Shown here piece by piece: positions 1-11,398 of a stretch of 64,000 nucleotides of DNA (position 1 is its first letter; every line of letters begins with the position of its first letter). The position numbers and the translations under genes were made by a program. The DNA lies in assembly GCA_038501785.1 (NCBI GenBank), contig JBAMJR010000068.1:888501-952500 (forward strand), given 5' to 3'. The stretch comes from Myoxocephalus aenaeus. Its lineage: Eukaryota; Chordata; Actinopteri; Perciformes; Cottidae. Under the pieces are notes generated by a model, which saw nothing but the letters and a program-made list of their open reading frames with translations, searched no databases and was not told where the DNA came from.

Positions 1-295
1 TGAGAACATCTCTCAGTTCACACACCTGGAAAACTGTCTAGTACAGCTGATGGATGTATAAAGAGAACTATATACGGTCTAGGAGGCGGGGCCTCGTATA
101 TTTCTCTGAAAGTTGCTCAGTTGTGCATGAAGGAAAAAAAAGATTTCTCCGATTTTCCAGCGATCTTCCGCATCCATGGCGCACCAGTGTTCCCATTAAG
201 CCGTCGGTCCAGCTTCGTTATCACACTCACACACATGGACAGAGGAAAGAATTTGGCTGCTTTCATGAAATCTATTCTTCATTTTTGTTGTTATG
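1..295. other. Unique non-coding stretch
   Basis: No repeat or exon is recognised. A 129-codon open frame from 54 runs across the boundary into the foldback element at 296, so it is not a credible gene. Confidence 0.5.
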
Positions 296-416
296 TATGG
301 AAGCCCATTTCCGGCACAAGAAAATAATTATGACTTTTTATCTCATAATTTCGACTTTATTATCTCATAATTATGACAATATTTTTTTTTTTGTGTTGCA
401 GAAAGGCGCTTCCATA
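296..416. mobile_element. TATGGAAGC foldback MITE, copy 1 (short)
   Basis: The termini are inverted: TATGGAAGCCCATTTC on the left, and GAAAGGCGCTTCCATA on the right (14 of 16 positions pair). Between them are a few units of a palindromic motif, TCATAATTATGA alternating with ACTTT and TATC. The same ends and internal motif recur at 49152-49622, and the right end and motif recur at 55411-55600, so this is a dispersed family. No transposase is encoded. Confidence 0.6.
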
Positions 417-493
417 TTTGAGACCCGATTAACTAACAATTAAACTTTTTAAAAATCACAAGGTAACTTAAGTTACCAGCACATGTTAGTAAA

Positions 494-518
494 GTAATTA
501 ATTAATTAATTAATTAAG
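494..518. repeat. (TTAA)n microsatellite
   Basis: About six tandem AATT/TTAA units. The surrounding 417-946 holds nothing else that I recognise. Confidence 0.8.
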
Positions 519-946
519 TGTAACTGTTTTGAGTAATAGTACAGACTGGTTATGAATCTCTCATTTTTTTTTATTTACTTACTTTTGATTTTTGGTTAAA
601 AATGAAACTAAATAAGAAGAAACAAAATAGAGTAAACAGGGCTGGATCCCTGATCCACATATTTGATCTTTGAAGTAAAACATAAGTGTTACGATACAAC
701 CGTCACATGACACACGCTGATGTGCAACAGCACACGTGGAGATAATCCGCGCCGCTGCTGCAGCTCGTCTTCTGAGGCTGGAGGTATTCTGTCAGGGTCT
801 GAGGTGTTTTCATGGATAATCGGGCTGAGAAATAGCTGAACATTAGCAGGCTTTTGCCCAGACACTTTCCAAAACAGGTCATCACACAGTCTTTGTGGCG
901 GGATTAAGATTTCAATGGGGAAATATATTTAGTGGAAAGAAGCCAC

Positions 947-974
947 AAAAAAAAAAAAAAAAAAAAAAAAAAAA
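947..974. repeat. Poly(A) tract, 28 A
   Basis: An uninterrupted A run. No retroposon body is recognisable directly upstream, so it may be a simple homopolymer rather than an insertion tail. Confidence 0.8.
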
Positions 975-1069
975 CGTGGCATCTCTGCTTCAGCCAACGA
1001 GGTTTAAGAATAATCACAAATCTTTCTGTCCAATAATGATTCCATCGTGAGCGGATTACTGAACGGGAC

Positions 1070-1790
1070 TACTTAGCTCAGGCCCAGAGGCCCAGCAGGT
1101 TTAGGGGCCTGGGCCTGAGCCAAGGTTTAAAGCTACTAACACCTCTTGTTGTAGACACAAAGAAATGCACAACATCTACACATACAAAACAAACAAAAAC
1201 ACAAAAAGAGAACCAAAACAATCACAAAAAGACAGAGTATGACACAAAACATCTACAAAGAGATGCAAAACACCATGAGGAGATGCAACATATTGAAAAG
1301 TGACGGACCGCCACAACAAAGGGATGCAAAACTACCAATTAGAGACACATAAAAACAAAGAAAATACGCTAAATGTTGCCAGAGAGACACACAACTACCA
1401 AAAAGAGACTCAGAACATCTCAAATAGACACAAAACAACCCAAGAAAGACAGACAACGATCACACAGAACAACCAAAGAGACACATAGGACCATGAAGAG
1501 ACAAACGGTGTCCATACATAACAAGGTATGCAGACATAAAGCAACCAAAAACACACACAACCAGAAAGAGGAACAAAAAGGCAACAACAACCTCGAAGAG
1601 ACAGAATGGGAGCAAAAAGAGAAACAAATCTCTTATGCAAAATTAAAAAAAAGAGACAGAAAGACCATGGAGATATGCAAAATGTCTACCAAGAGGAAGA
1701 AGATGTCCGTCTGAATCTGTGCCTGGAGACAGTGGGGACCTTTACATCTTTACATGCCTCGCCCAGGGGCCCGTTGGCTCATAATCTGTC
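1070..1790. repeat. Composite A/C-rich degenerate minisatellite with G/C-rich borders
   Basis: The left edge (1076-1120) is a GC-rich hairpin with a perfect 12-bp stem (GCTCAGGCCCAG against CTGGGCCTGAGC). From about 1140 to 1700 the plus strand is a degenerate array of AAAGAGACACAAAAC-type units of roughly 20-25 bp. The right edge again has a CCCAGGGGCCC-like block. Open frames on both strands are by-products of the low-complexity sequence. The unit type is common in fish genomes. Confidence 0.6.
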
Positions 1791-2289
1791 TGTGGGTTGT
1801 TCAGGGACTGCTGCTTTATTGTTTCCCCATAGGGAACATGCAGGGTTCCATTATTAAGTGGCATCTATAGTTAACGGGGAAAGAGCAAATGAGTTATCAT
1901 TACATGTGCCGTGCGTAGCACGCAGACCTTTGTTCGGCTTTCGGGAGATTATTGGATTAAAACCAGCAGATTCACTGATTGACGAGGTAATGATTTTCAG
2001 AGGTGAGGAATCATTAAAGTTTATTCCAGAAAACTGAAGCCTTGTTTACCTAAGATGATTACTCTTTGTCTGGAAGCTGGTGGTATACGCAGAGCCCCAG
2101 AGACAGCGAGGTCACGGGGTCACAACACGCTCACGGTGCTCATTTGCAAACCGGTCGGCTGGAGAAACCAACAATTTGACCATGGAGTGAGTTAAGTTTA
2201 AAGTAATTTATTTACATTTTTAGGAGCCTGTGGTATTCAACGTTGTATTTACGTGATGCTAGAAGAATAGGCTTGGATTAAACACAACT
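1791..2289. other. Unique non-coding stretch
   Basis: No exon-like ORF, RNA gene or repeat is recognised here. Confidence 0.5.
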
Positions 2290-2476
2290 TTCATCCATTT
2301 ATTAGCTCCGATCTGCGATGGATTGTCCTGAAATTTGAGACACATATCCATGACGCCCACCGAATTAATCCTAATGATTTTGGTGTTCCCCTGATTTTTC
2401 ATCTAGCGCCACCATCAGGTCAACATCTTGATTTGCTCCAAAGACCTGCAAAACTAACAATATTCCCAACAGGATT
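2290..2476. repeat. Degenerate fish interspersed repeat (GCGCCACCATCAGGTC type)
   Basis: The phrases GATGGATTGTCCTGAAATTT, then CCTAATGATTTTGGTGTTCC, then TAGCGCCACCATCAGGTC occur in the order known from a widespread percomorph repeat. Its class is unknown to me. A related phrase lies near 35840-35875. Confidence 0.5.
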
Positions 2477-2849
2477 ATTACATGCCCGTATTTATATTAG
2501 CAAAAAAAAAATTGTATGAGATATGAGCTTTACTGCACATATACTCAACTGCCCCACAATGCATTGCGTCTGGGTACTTTGAGACCAGCTGTCATTCTTG
2601 TTAGATTTTGAGCCAGGCCAAAAATTGTTGATTAGACACTTTATTAACTTTGCAAATGTTTTTCAGCCAAGAATGTAACCGTTAGATTCCCAATTATGTG
2701 GTCAGTTCATCCAAATAACGCCTGTTTGGACATTTGAATGCAATCATTTTCAGAATAGTGTTCAAGAATACTTGCTTTGTCCACGAGGTTTCAAACACAT
2801 ACGCTATTTGACAGATGCTGTAAAATTAATTATGATTTTTTAGCATTTG
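2477..2849. other. Unique non-coding stretch
   Basis: AT-rich. Nothing is recognised. Confidence 0.45.
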
Positions 2850-3120
2850 AAAAATGACAAGCCGCTCCTACCTCCGGTCAGTGTCCCCGCTGTAGCAAGC
2901 TAGGAGCAGCACTAGCTAGCGCTGCTGCTAGCTAGCGCTGCTGCTGCTACTGCCCGCGTCCCCTCTGCCCAAGTCGGGCAGTTTGGTGGTTTTCGGGGAG
3001 CTAGCGGAAGTTAGCGGGGAAGTAACGGAGCGCTAGCAGGAGCCCCAGCTGGCTACAGCGGGGAGCTAACGGGGACACTGATCGAAGGTAGTAGCGGCTC
3101 GTAACCCAACTTTTACAGTA
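2850..3120 (+). mobile_element. ACCGTA-family foldback MITE, copy 1
   Basis: The right end GTAACCCAACTTTTACAGTA and the left subterminal CAAGCCGCTCCTACC are inverted relative to each other. The left outermost ~16 bp is eroded. The interior is rich in GCTAGC and GCTGCTG units. Five further copies lie at 6743, 29428, 34143, 37963 and 42093. The strand given is arbitrary: plus means the CTCCTACCTCC end is on the left. No protein is encoded. Confidence 0.8.
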
Positions 3121-3775
3121 ATATAGTGAGTTTGAATCAGTTATAGAAAATATTCACTTTAACTTTTTGTAATTTATAAAAAAAAACTATTGAAACTTTC
3201 AGAATGTACTTCCAGTGTAACACATTGTGAATTGTGATGTTACCCCGGTGCGCTGGCGTCCATTACGCGTGACACTAATATGTTTTATTAATCTCTGTGT
3301 ATATTGAAGTGCGGGTGGCAGCTCCAGTATTTACAGCGCCTCTTCGTGATTGCTCTCATTAAGGACAAAGGGCTGACCTTGGGAAGACACAAATGGATCT
3401 GTAAGAGACAGGCTCCTCCATCACGATGAAATGGAGCGCTCCCCGTCTCACAATACTGCTATTAAGTTTCATCAAGGCTCATTACATGCTGACTATATGT
3501 CATCTCCTGTGCACCATAAAATCCCTCCCTGCAAGCACACAAAAGCAGAATATGTATATCATCACGCGTGCCCTGTATTGATGTTGGTAGCTGCCTCTGA
3601 CAATAGAAATTAATTCCTTTGAGGTTTCCAATATATAAATGGAAAAGGAAATAGCCTCTGCAGGGCGTGTGACCCTCTCATTGAATTGAATTGTGCTTGA
3701 ATGCTACTCAAGGTGCCATCAGGAATGCATTTATTATAAACATTCAATATGTAATGTTAAAAATAAACTGCAGCA
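3121..3775. other. Unique non-coding stretch
   Basis: Short open frames only. Nothing is recognised. Confidence 0.45.
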
Positions 3776-3845
3776 CATTGTTCGTAACACAATGCAATAA
3801 TCACAAAGCAATCGTGATTATTGCATTGCGTTATGAACAACAATG
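3776..3845. other. Imperfect hairpin, ~24-bp stem
   Basis: The left arm (3776-3804) pairs with the right arm (3814-3845) around a 9-nt loop. The loop-proximal 15 bp (CAATGCAATAATCAC) are perfect. Further out there is one A-C mismatch, one G-U wobble and a 3-nt bulge. The size suits a pre-miRNA or a tiny foldback element. There is no direct evidence of transcription. Confidence 0.5.
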
Positions 3846-4503
3846 CAGCTTTAATCCCTCATTGTTCACATTCAAATGCGCGCTAAAATACATATAATTG
3901 ATTCTCATTCACCCTCAGATTGATGGCAAAATAGCCATCGTCTGGTCTAAAAAACAGACAAGGATTCTGAGAAGCTGAAATTGAGTGAGGGGGCAAGTGA
4001 GAGAGACAGGCAGGATGGTGGGCAGACACAGCAGCGCGCTTATATGATCTTGACCCAGCAGTCGATAGGGAAGGGCGGTGAAACCTGATTACAGACGGCC
4101 CACATCCCAGCCGGCTGATTTCATTTCCCTCACTCTGCTCAGTCGGGTAGAAGACAGAGGTGTGATGTTCTGCACCGGCACGCTGCACCAGCTCCACGGA
4201 ACTTGAAGTCCTTCTTGCTCAGGTGGGACGTTGCCTGTGATGTGTACATCTGTTTCATTGTTACACCATCTACATTCTACATTTCACAGAGAAAAGGCCC
4301 TTGCTTTACATATTCGCTCTCCTATACTGAAAGAACCGAAATGCGCTGCGTGTTTTGAAACGTTTAAACCAGACTGAAAATGATAGATTCCACCCCCCCG
4401 AGTGGCTATTTAACTAGGGATTCTTCTTAAATGCAGGTCACAGCGCTCTGCTGCATCCACTTGAATGGACCTGAACAAGGTGATGAAACAAGTGGAAGTC
4501 AAA
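3846..4503. other. Unique non-coding stretch
   Basis: No exon or repeat is recognised. A 104-codon minus-strand frame (3883-4197) shows no domain. Confidence 0.45.
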
Positions 4504-5248
4504 CAGTGGGTGCATCCCAAGTCTCTAAATTGTCATTTCCTCGATCCTCGATCCTCGATTGAACCGGAAGTTCTCCGTCGCCATCTTGCCAAAGCTCTTA
4601 TTCTGCTCTGAGGAGGAGGAGGAGGAGGAGCCATGATCGAGGAGCCACGAGAGCGAGCTTCCAGGAAGTGTTTTGACGCTGGACACGCCCCCTATTGTTC
4701 ATCAGTTATGTGATTGGACGCTGCAGCTGATCGTTGGAGTTTCATACCAGAGTGAAGACCACAGATTAAACTCATGTTATTAGATCTGTTTTCTTATTCA
4801 CCGTCAGGTTAAAATATGTTCATTGTAGGTCTGAACAACAAAAAGGAACACAAACAACTTTCTTCATTTATACACTGCAAAAAAGGAATTTCAAGAAAGT
4901 AAAAAAAGCCTTGTATCAAGAAAATAAGTTATTTTTTGCCCAAAAAGAATATTAATCTTGTCAAGCATGTTTTGATTAGAAAAATTATCTCATTTTAAGA
5001 AAGTATGCCTTACTTTTTCTTGATTTTGGGCTTATTTTAAGAAATCTTGTCAAGCAAAAAAAGCTTACCCCATTGGCAGATTGTTTTCCTTGATATAGGA
5101 TGATTTGATTGAATATAAGAATGTTTTGCTTCTTTCTAGAAGGGCTGTTTTTGCAGTATAAAAAGCATGCATCCCTGGTGGGAGGGACTAAGACGCAAGG
5201 AAAGGACGCAAGTGAGGTGCAATTAAGAGACTTGGGATGCACCCACTG
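4504..5248. mobile_element. hAT-like non-autonomous element with ~29-bp TIRs
   Basis: It begins CAGTGGGTGCATCCCAAGTC and ends with the near-perfect reverse complement, GACTTGGGATGCACCCACTG. The CAGTG/CACTG termini are typical of hAT elements. No clear 8-bp target duplication is visible. The interior includes a short CTCGATC tandem and a (GAG)n run at about 4610-4632. A second MITE (4873-5157) sits inside, so the original length was about 460 bp. There is no transposase ORF. Confidence 0.7.
4873..5157 (+). mobile_element. CACTGCAAAAA MITE, short form, nested in the hAT-like element
   Basis: It starts CACTGCAAAAAAGGAATTTC and ends GGGCTGTTTTTGCAGT. It is collinear with 21761-22439 but lacks about 390 bp from the middle, joined at TTTCTTGA/TTTTGGGC. 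The target duplication is unclear. Confidence 0.8.
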
Positions 5249-6742
5249 GGTGAGGACGGTTGTCCATCCAACTACCTGATGCTGTTTGAATGAAGGCCCG
5301 TCACACGCCGGGAGACTATCTGCATCGTCTGTGTTTCTGTCTCTCTCGGCCCCGTCTCGCTGGCAGCGGACAATGTAATAAAGCTTTGTTTTTTTCCCAG
5401 GCAATCCACGGGTTTAAGGGTTATTTATGCTCCTCTCTGCAGAAAAGCACACCGCAGTCAGTGGTGGATAATGAGCTGTGATGCAGTCAAATGGAAATAA
5501 AATCCCCCCCCCTCTACAAAGAGCTTTTTATTGAAGCTCTATGTTTTAATTATTCTTGCCCTGATCACCAGGATATCACTGAAATGTACTTATGCATGAG
5601 CCGCTACCTTTCTGTTGAAAAACACTCTGCAATCCACACAAATAGAAACATAAAAACCTCCATTAGGGAGTGTTTCTGCACAGCAGAGAGCGATCCATTC
5701 CTGCAACACGCGTTCCGGTTAAAGAGTCTGACCCAGTGATACATGTTAATGTTGTGGATGGGAACAAAAGTGCCCACTTGTTATGGGCCACAACGTGAGT
5801 GAGTGAACAACATCAATTTGACGACGAATATCTGTATATGCTCGGTCAAAATTCCTCTGAATATTGTTTTCTCCGATCGAGGAAACCATTTCAATTCCTC
5901 TGAAAATGCTTTCACATATTCCATCACATACGCTCACACTGTGGGCAGTTTTATTCCTCTCACTAAACAATTTCCTGCCTTGTTTAGAGTTGTTTTTTTT
6001 TACAGCATGATGCACTTTTTGGCATTTATCCCTCTTTCTTTTAACGGGAAATTTTGTTTTGGCTTCTTGGCTATGAGATTAAATTGTCCCATTACCAATT
6101 TTATTTTATTTTCCACGATAAGAGAAACGTTAATGAAACAGTTCTCTGAAGTTATAATGTGCCCAGATTTACCTGTGAACATTGTTCCGTGTGAATCTCT
6201 TCCAATGTGCACGTTGCAGTGTTCCAATAAACTTTGTTTCAGGTTGATGAAGGTGAAGTTTCTGCAGAGTCGGCTTATTTTAGGAGGCATACTAAAGCAA
6301 GTTTGTCTCTCTGGTTCATTAAGTAACGTAGATGTGGAGATGAGTGATGGATGACACTCAACTGTCTCGGACGTTTTAAGTCTGCAGGCTGTTCAGCTGA
6401 AGGACTGATCATGTGACACTCAGCATATTATGCAGTAACCTCGCCTTATTAAGGCTTTAATGGAGGAGGGTGGTTGTGACATGCAGCAGTTCTCTAAATG
6501 TCCATTCCCACCACACAAACCATGTCCGTGTTACCCAGCTTTTTTCCAACAGAAGGAAAAGGCCAGAAAAATACAGGAATGGAGAGTAATATCACTAAAA
6601 GGTCATATGTCACTTGTATAAAAACACACATGTGCAAAAGCTCTAACTTTGAAGAATATTTAGTGTGAAACAAAGGATTACAATTAGATATAATAGATGT
6701 GCATACAGTATTTCAAGTCATCAGATGTTTGGCTTTTATGTT
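5249..6742. other. Unique AT-rich non-coding stretch
   Basis: It contains a 183-codon plus-strand frame (5803-6354) overlapped by long minus-strand frames. The translation has no recognisable domain and the sequence is AT-rich, so I treat it as chance. Otherwise nothing is seen. Confidence 0.5.
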
Positions 6743-7007
6743 TGGCCCTAGCTCCTGCTAGCGCTCCGTTACTTCCCCGCTAACTTCTGCTAGCTCTCCG
6801 CTAACTTCTGCTAGCTCCCTGAAAACCACCGAAGGTAGCGGGACCAGGCTCGACACCCGACTTGGGCAGAGGGGACGCGGGCAGCAGCAGCAGCAGCGGC
6901 TGGTAGCAGCAGCAGCGCTAGCTAGCAGCAGCAGCGCTAGCTAGCAGTTGCTACAGCGGGGACACTGACCGGAGGTAGGAGCGGCTTGTAACCCGACTTT
7001 TACGGTA
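6743..7007 (-). mobile_element. ACCGTA-family foldback MITE, copy 2 (truncated)
   Basis: It is oriented opposite to copy 1. The right end GTAACCCGACTTTTACGGTA is intact. The left ~80 bp is missing, so the element starts abruptly inside the CTCCTGCTAGCGCTCCGTTA segment. Long runs of CAG and GCTAGC lie at about 6884-6950. Confidence 0.8.
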
Positions 7008-8069
7008 TTGGGTTTGAAGAATGCATTTGCATTTCTTTAAGGTACTGTTTTGTCACCATAAACAGATGTTGTGTCACATAAGGAAGGCAGACTGAGTGAG
7101 TGCCAACACAACTTTGGCCTAAAAATATGCATCTAAAACACAGCCTTGTAATTTTGAGCCACAGTGGGAAACATCGTTTTAGTATGAGGAGTCCCTGCTG
7201 TGTGACTGGCCACTGATACACTCCTGTTGTGAAACGTGTGTCGTCAAGGTCTTGACGGGCTGAAGTGTATGCACCTTGGACACACAATAGCGTGCAGCAT
7301 AAAGACATTAAAAACAAGCCAGTGAAAGCAACAACTTGTATTTTCACATTTTAAGACATGAAAAATTACCTTGCACTGGGGAATTTTGCTTTGTGAAGAT
7401 GCATCAAGAGTGCATGCATCTTTAAGCTGCATAATAGGCTATTAGTCAAACAAATCCGTCACAGAAAAAAAAAAAAAAACGTTTGACTTTTGCATTGTTG
7501 TTTTCTCGGGGAGTCTTGTCCCAGAGAAAATGGGTCTCTTCAGCGCACACTTTGGATAATTAGGCCGGGTGAATGGCAGCCACCCCAACACCTCTGTCAA
7601 ACTGGGAGGCAGCTAATGAGGAGAACAGCACCCTTTCACCTAGAATACATTAGCATCCCATATGAGGACGCTGTCAGCCTCTGTTATCACACATAAGAAA
7701 ACTATATAAATCTTCCTATTTCTCTTCTTTACATGCTCGTCATTGGATGTGTCGTCTCAGACTTCCAGCCCAGCTCTTCACAGATGACGGTAGTGGAAAT
7801 GAGCGTGTTTACTGCACACTAATGGAGCACAATGGTTACAGACATTAGGTAATTACCTTGTGAGACTATATATCTTGTTGTTGCCATTGCTGTGCTGAAG
7901 GATTTTTTTTCAATGTCAAATCAGTGTGCAGCCAATAGGAACCCGCTTGTGACGCTGGTTACAAGTCATCTTCACAAGTGGAAACTATAGCGAATGGTTT
8001 TCATGCAGTCTGTGGAACACATATCAATGTATGCATCTCACTACTGCATTTTATTTCTGAAACTGCAAT
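7008..8069. other. Unique non-coding stretch
   Basis: There is an A15-type run near 7466-7480. No exon or family repeat is recognised. Confidence 0.45.
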
Positions 8070-8243
8070 GCAACTTTTATTCAATTTGTTTAGCTTTTTG
8101 ACTGTTTTTTAATGTTTTAAAATGAATGTTCTTAAGTGTTTTTAAATCTTGTTTTTTTCTGCATTATGTTTTGATGCTTTTAACGGTTTTATGTGAAGCA
8201 CTTTGAATCGCCTTGTGCTATACAAATAAACTTGCCTTGCCTA
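8070..8243 (+). mobile_element. LINE-like 3' tail
   Basis: It ends in GTGCTATACAAATAAACTTG followed by short CCTTG units, and is preceded by a T-rich region and GTGAAGCACTTTGAATCGCC. This is the hallmark 3' end of a fish non-LTR retrotransposon family. Only the untranslated tail is present. Confidence 0.65.
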
Positions 8244-8400
8244 TATCTGGGTGGGAGAAGTGACCCTCCTTCATCACCACCACCGAGGTGCCCTTGAGCA
8301 AAGCCCTTGACCCCAAACCGCTCCAGTGGAGCCGCTCAGTGGCCGGCAGATCAGACTGCGGCGGCGTGAATGGCTTCCACTCGGTAAATAAATAAAAGGT
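8244..8400. mobile_element. SINE-like body fragment
   Basis: The phrases GAGGTGCCCTTGAGCAAAGC, CCCAAACCGCTCCAGTGGAG and CGCTCAGTGGCCGGCAGATC match the post-tRNA body seen in fish tRNA-derived SINEs. The tRNA-like head is absent. Confidence 0.55.
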
Positions 8401-11398
8401 CATGCCACCAATCAATTAGGTTGAAAAAAGGCAATCGATCCAGATCCTTAACCTTCATACCTTCTCGCTTTTGCTCGGCCACATAATAACTACCCCTGCC
8501 ATTGGTTTGGTTTTAGGTTTGGTTACTTTATTAGTACCCGTAGGTAGACTTGGTTTGCAGTAGAAAACAGTCGAAAACGAGAAGCATCCGTCAGACCAAC
8601 ATGATGAAGGTACTCACAGCCCCAGATCAGTGCTGTTAATGCAGACCTAGCCAATGCTTTCCCGCTCTTTCCCCATCACCCAACCGTCTCCGCCCACTCA
8701 CCCTGCTCCCCATCTCCCTGATGAGTCCAGCGCTGCTACATACTGGCCATCTCCACTCCATCTCCACTCCATCTCCACTCTCGTTGGCTTTCACCCGGCT
8801 GTCATTCTGCCCGCCCGTTCTTTTAAATTGTCACGAATCTCCGTCCCACAATTGCACCGGAGCATATTTAACATCACTTAACTAAATTATCCCTGGTTGA
8901 AATGTATAATCCATAACTCTTGAGATGGTAACACTCTGGATGTCTCGGAGAGTGGATTATAATTAGAGTGCCGAATGAATGCTCAGAAATACAATTATTT
9001 CTACGGCTCAGCCACATTAAGATAACGTCGTTAGGGGAAATTATTATTGAAGCGGAGATTGTCCGGACAATACGTTTAAGTAGTGTTAGCTATGTCTATT
9101 TTTCTACTCCCAGCAGACACTTATTATCATCGTTCACTAATAAAAGACGTGATTGACTTCAAAGTGTCCCTGCCAGAAGAAAAACTCCCATCATCTTTAC
9201 AGTAGAGTCGCCCCCCCGACTGATCATTCTCAAGATGGCTGTTCTGCCTGAATGGCTGATTTGCATCCAGCAATACAGAGTATTTGGTGAGGAATTTTTG
9301 GGGAGGAAATATTTAAAGAAAAGAAGAGTACACATTGCTGTTGCCTTATTTCATCCCTTATGTCTTTCTTATTTCATACCTGCCCAGTATATCTTCTATT
9401 TTCTGGTTTTAGGCATGAAAAAAGCCAAGAATAAATCTTCTGCCTTCTGTTTGAAGCGCTGCTTGTATTTAACATAAAGTGCTGAGGAAACCCTACACTA
9501 CTGTTTAACTCTAATTCTCCAGAAAATGTTAATGGTTGGTGGAGGTCTTCTAGTAAAATGAAGGAGTTGACTTGTCACTTTAATTATATTAAAACAAAAC
9601 CACAAAGACAGAAACACATATGGTTGGTGCTTTGGCGTTTGGTGGTTGGTGTTTAATTTGTTCTTTTTCTTTACTTTTTGCCTTCATTGGATATTCAGGA
9701 CAGAGGACAGCAAAGGGCCGCAGGTCAGATTGCCTCCAGCTAGCAGAGACAATAACAATATCTCGCCTTTTTAAGTTAATAATAGCTTAAAAAGGAAATT
9801 TGTCACAATAGTTTGTTTTTTAAAGTTGTTACATTCAAACCTTTGATGTCATCGCTCGTTTCTTGCAGCATCTACTTCTGATTACCCTGTTTTGGTCCAA
9901 TCCGTTGTCACATTGCTGGAGGACTTCAGCGCAGCGTTCAACACACAGTTCTTCCACTTTCATGTATTTTTCATCTGACTGCAAGTGAGGAGAAGTTACT
10001 GCTGTTTGAATGAACAACATGTGCTGTTATCTGATATCGATTTGCTTTGCAGTTTGTCTCACGCCTTTCATTTCTACTTTATTGATTATGTGCTGCTAAA
10101 TATGAAACATACAAATCCTTCGACTTTATCTGCTGTGGGCACTAATCAATGCCAGAAAAAAACTAGTCCTACTGAGAGAAATAGAGCAAGAAAAAAAACC
10201 ATTTAATAACCCATCATCAGTGAATGAATAAAGTAGTGCGTCCACCTTCACTGTACTCAATATGTTTTTCTAGTCTTTTACCCTGAGAAGTCTTTTCAAA
10301 TGCAGCAATATTCTGATAGTTATTGAATAGGACGCACATTAAATCTTGCCATTTAACATATTGATATAGTATTTACTGTAAGTATTTATAATCTGGTATT
10401 GTGCACAGCATTAATGCATGAAGAAAACACACTGAATGAAAACCCATCTGCACTCTGCATAACCAAGAAGGACCAAGGACACTCTGCTGCCGGAGAACCC
10501 AGCAGTAAAGTTGATGTATTGACAAATTATTATTATTATTAAAGAATCTGTGCTGTGTGGGTTCAGACAAAGACCAGGGTCACTGCTTCAGTTCTGCTCA
10601 CAGCTGTTCTCCACCACGGAGATCACTCTTCAGTCTTTAGTTTACAATTAATGTGAATTCCTTGGTGCAAGACACTTTTTCTTTTCTTTAATTGTGTAGT
10701 TTTTTTTTTAATGTTCAAAAGTTGGCTACGAGGTCACTTCAGACCTAATATCTTTTTGTTTTATGTTTCATGAATAAGAGCAACATTACGCTTTGTTTTA
10801 AACTTGTATACAAAAATGAATAATATTCAACAGTTATATCTTAATAATGAAAAATGTGTACTTGCAAAGTTTTACTGTGTGTCGTTTTGGAAGTGAGACC
10901 TAATGGACTTTTATTTTTTAAACATTCACTATTATTAGGTCTATTATTAGGATATCACATTATCTTTTTTGGAAGGGTTGAATAAAGGCTGGGAGTCAAT
11001 ATATATATATTCTACCCCACTGAATCACTTTAGCTATTTACTGCTATTTAGTATCTCAGTCCTTTGCTCTCCAGCTCACCGGGGTGGTAAACTGAAATGT
11101 CACGTTCTAACAATGATGGGCGAAGCCATCCATAGTCGTATTAGTCCAAGGTGACATTATTATTCCTCTCTAGTGCCGGAAGAACACCCTCCTAGAAGCC
11201 ACCTCTCAGAATTATAGACACATTATAGGTCCGGCCTCTCTGCAGACTCGACCCTTTTTCCAAAATCGCACACGAGTCGAGTCCGCCAAAGGTAGATGAT
11301 GGAGCCGTCCGAGCGCGACTGATGGGGGAGCGCAGCCGGCCATAAGAGGAACACTCTGAAGCAGAAAAAACAACAAGTTCCCCTCTTCCACTATTATC
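8401..11398. other. Unique non-coding stretch before the satellite
   Basis: About 3 kb with only short frames. There is a minor 11-bp ATCTCCACTCC tandem near 8749-8780. No exon, RNA gene or clear transposon is recognised. Confidence 0.5.

Noticed and set aside
3776..3845. miR-25/92 family precursor
   Set aside because: The right arm has TATTGCATTGCG, but the family seed needs ATTGCAC; the seed differs and the mature sequence does not continue to match.
5803..6354. 183-codon plus-strand frame, the longest outside simple repeats
   Set aside because: No domain or signal peptide that I recognise, overlapped by long antisense frames, and in AT-rich DNA; most likely chance.
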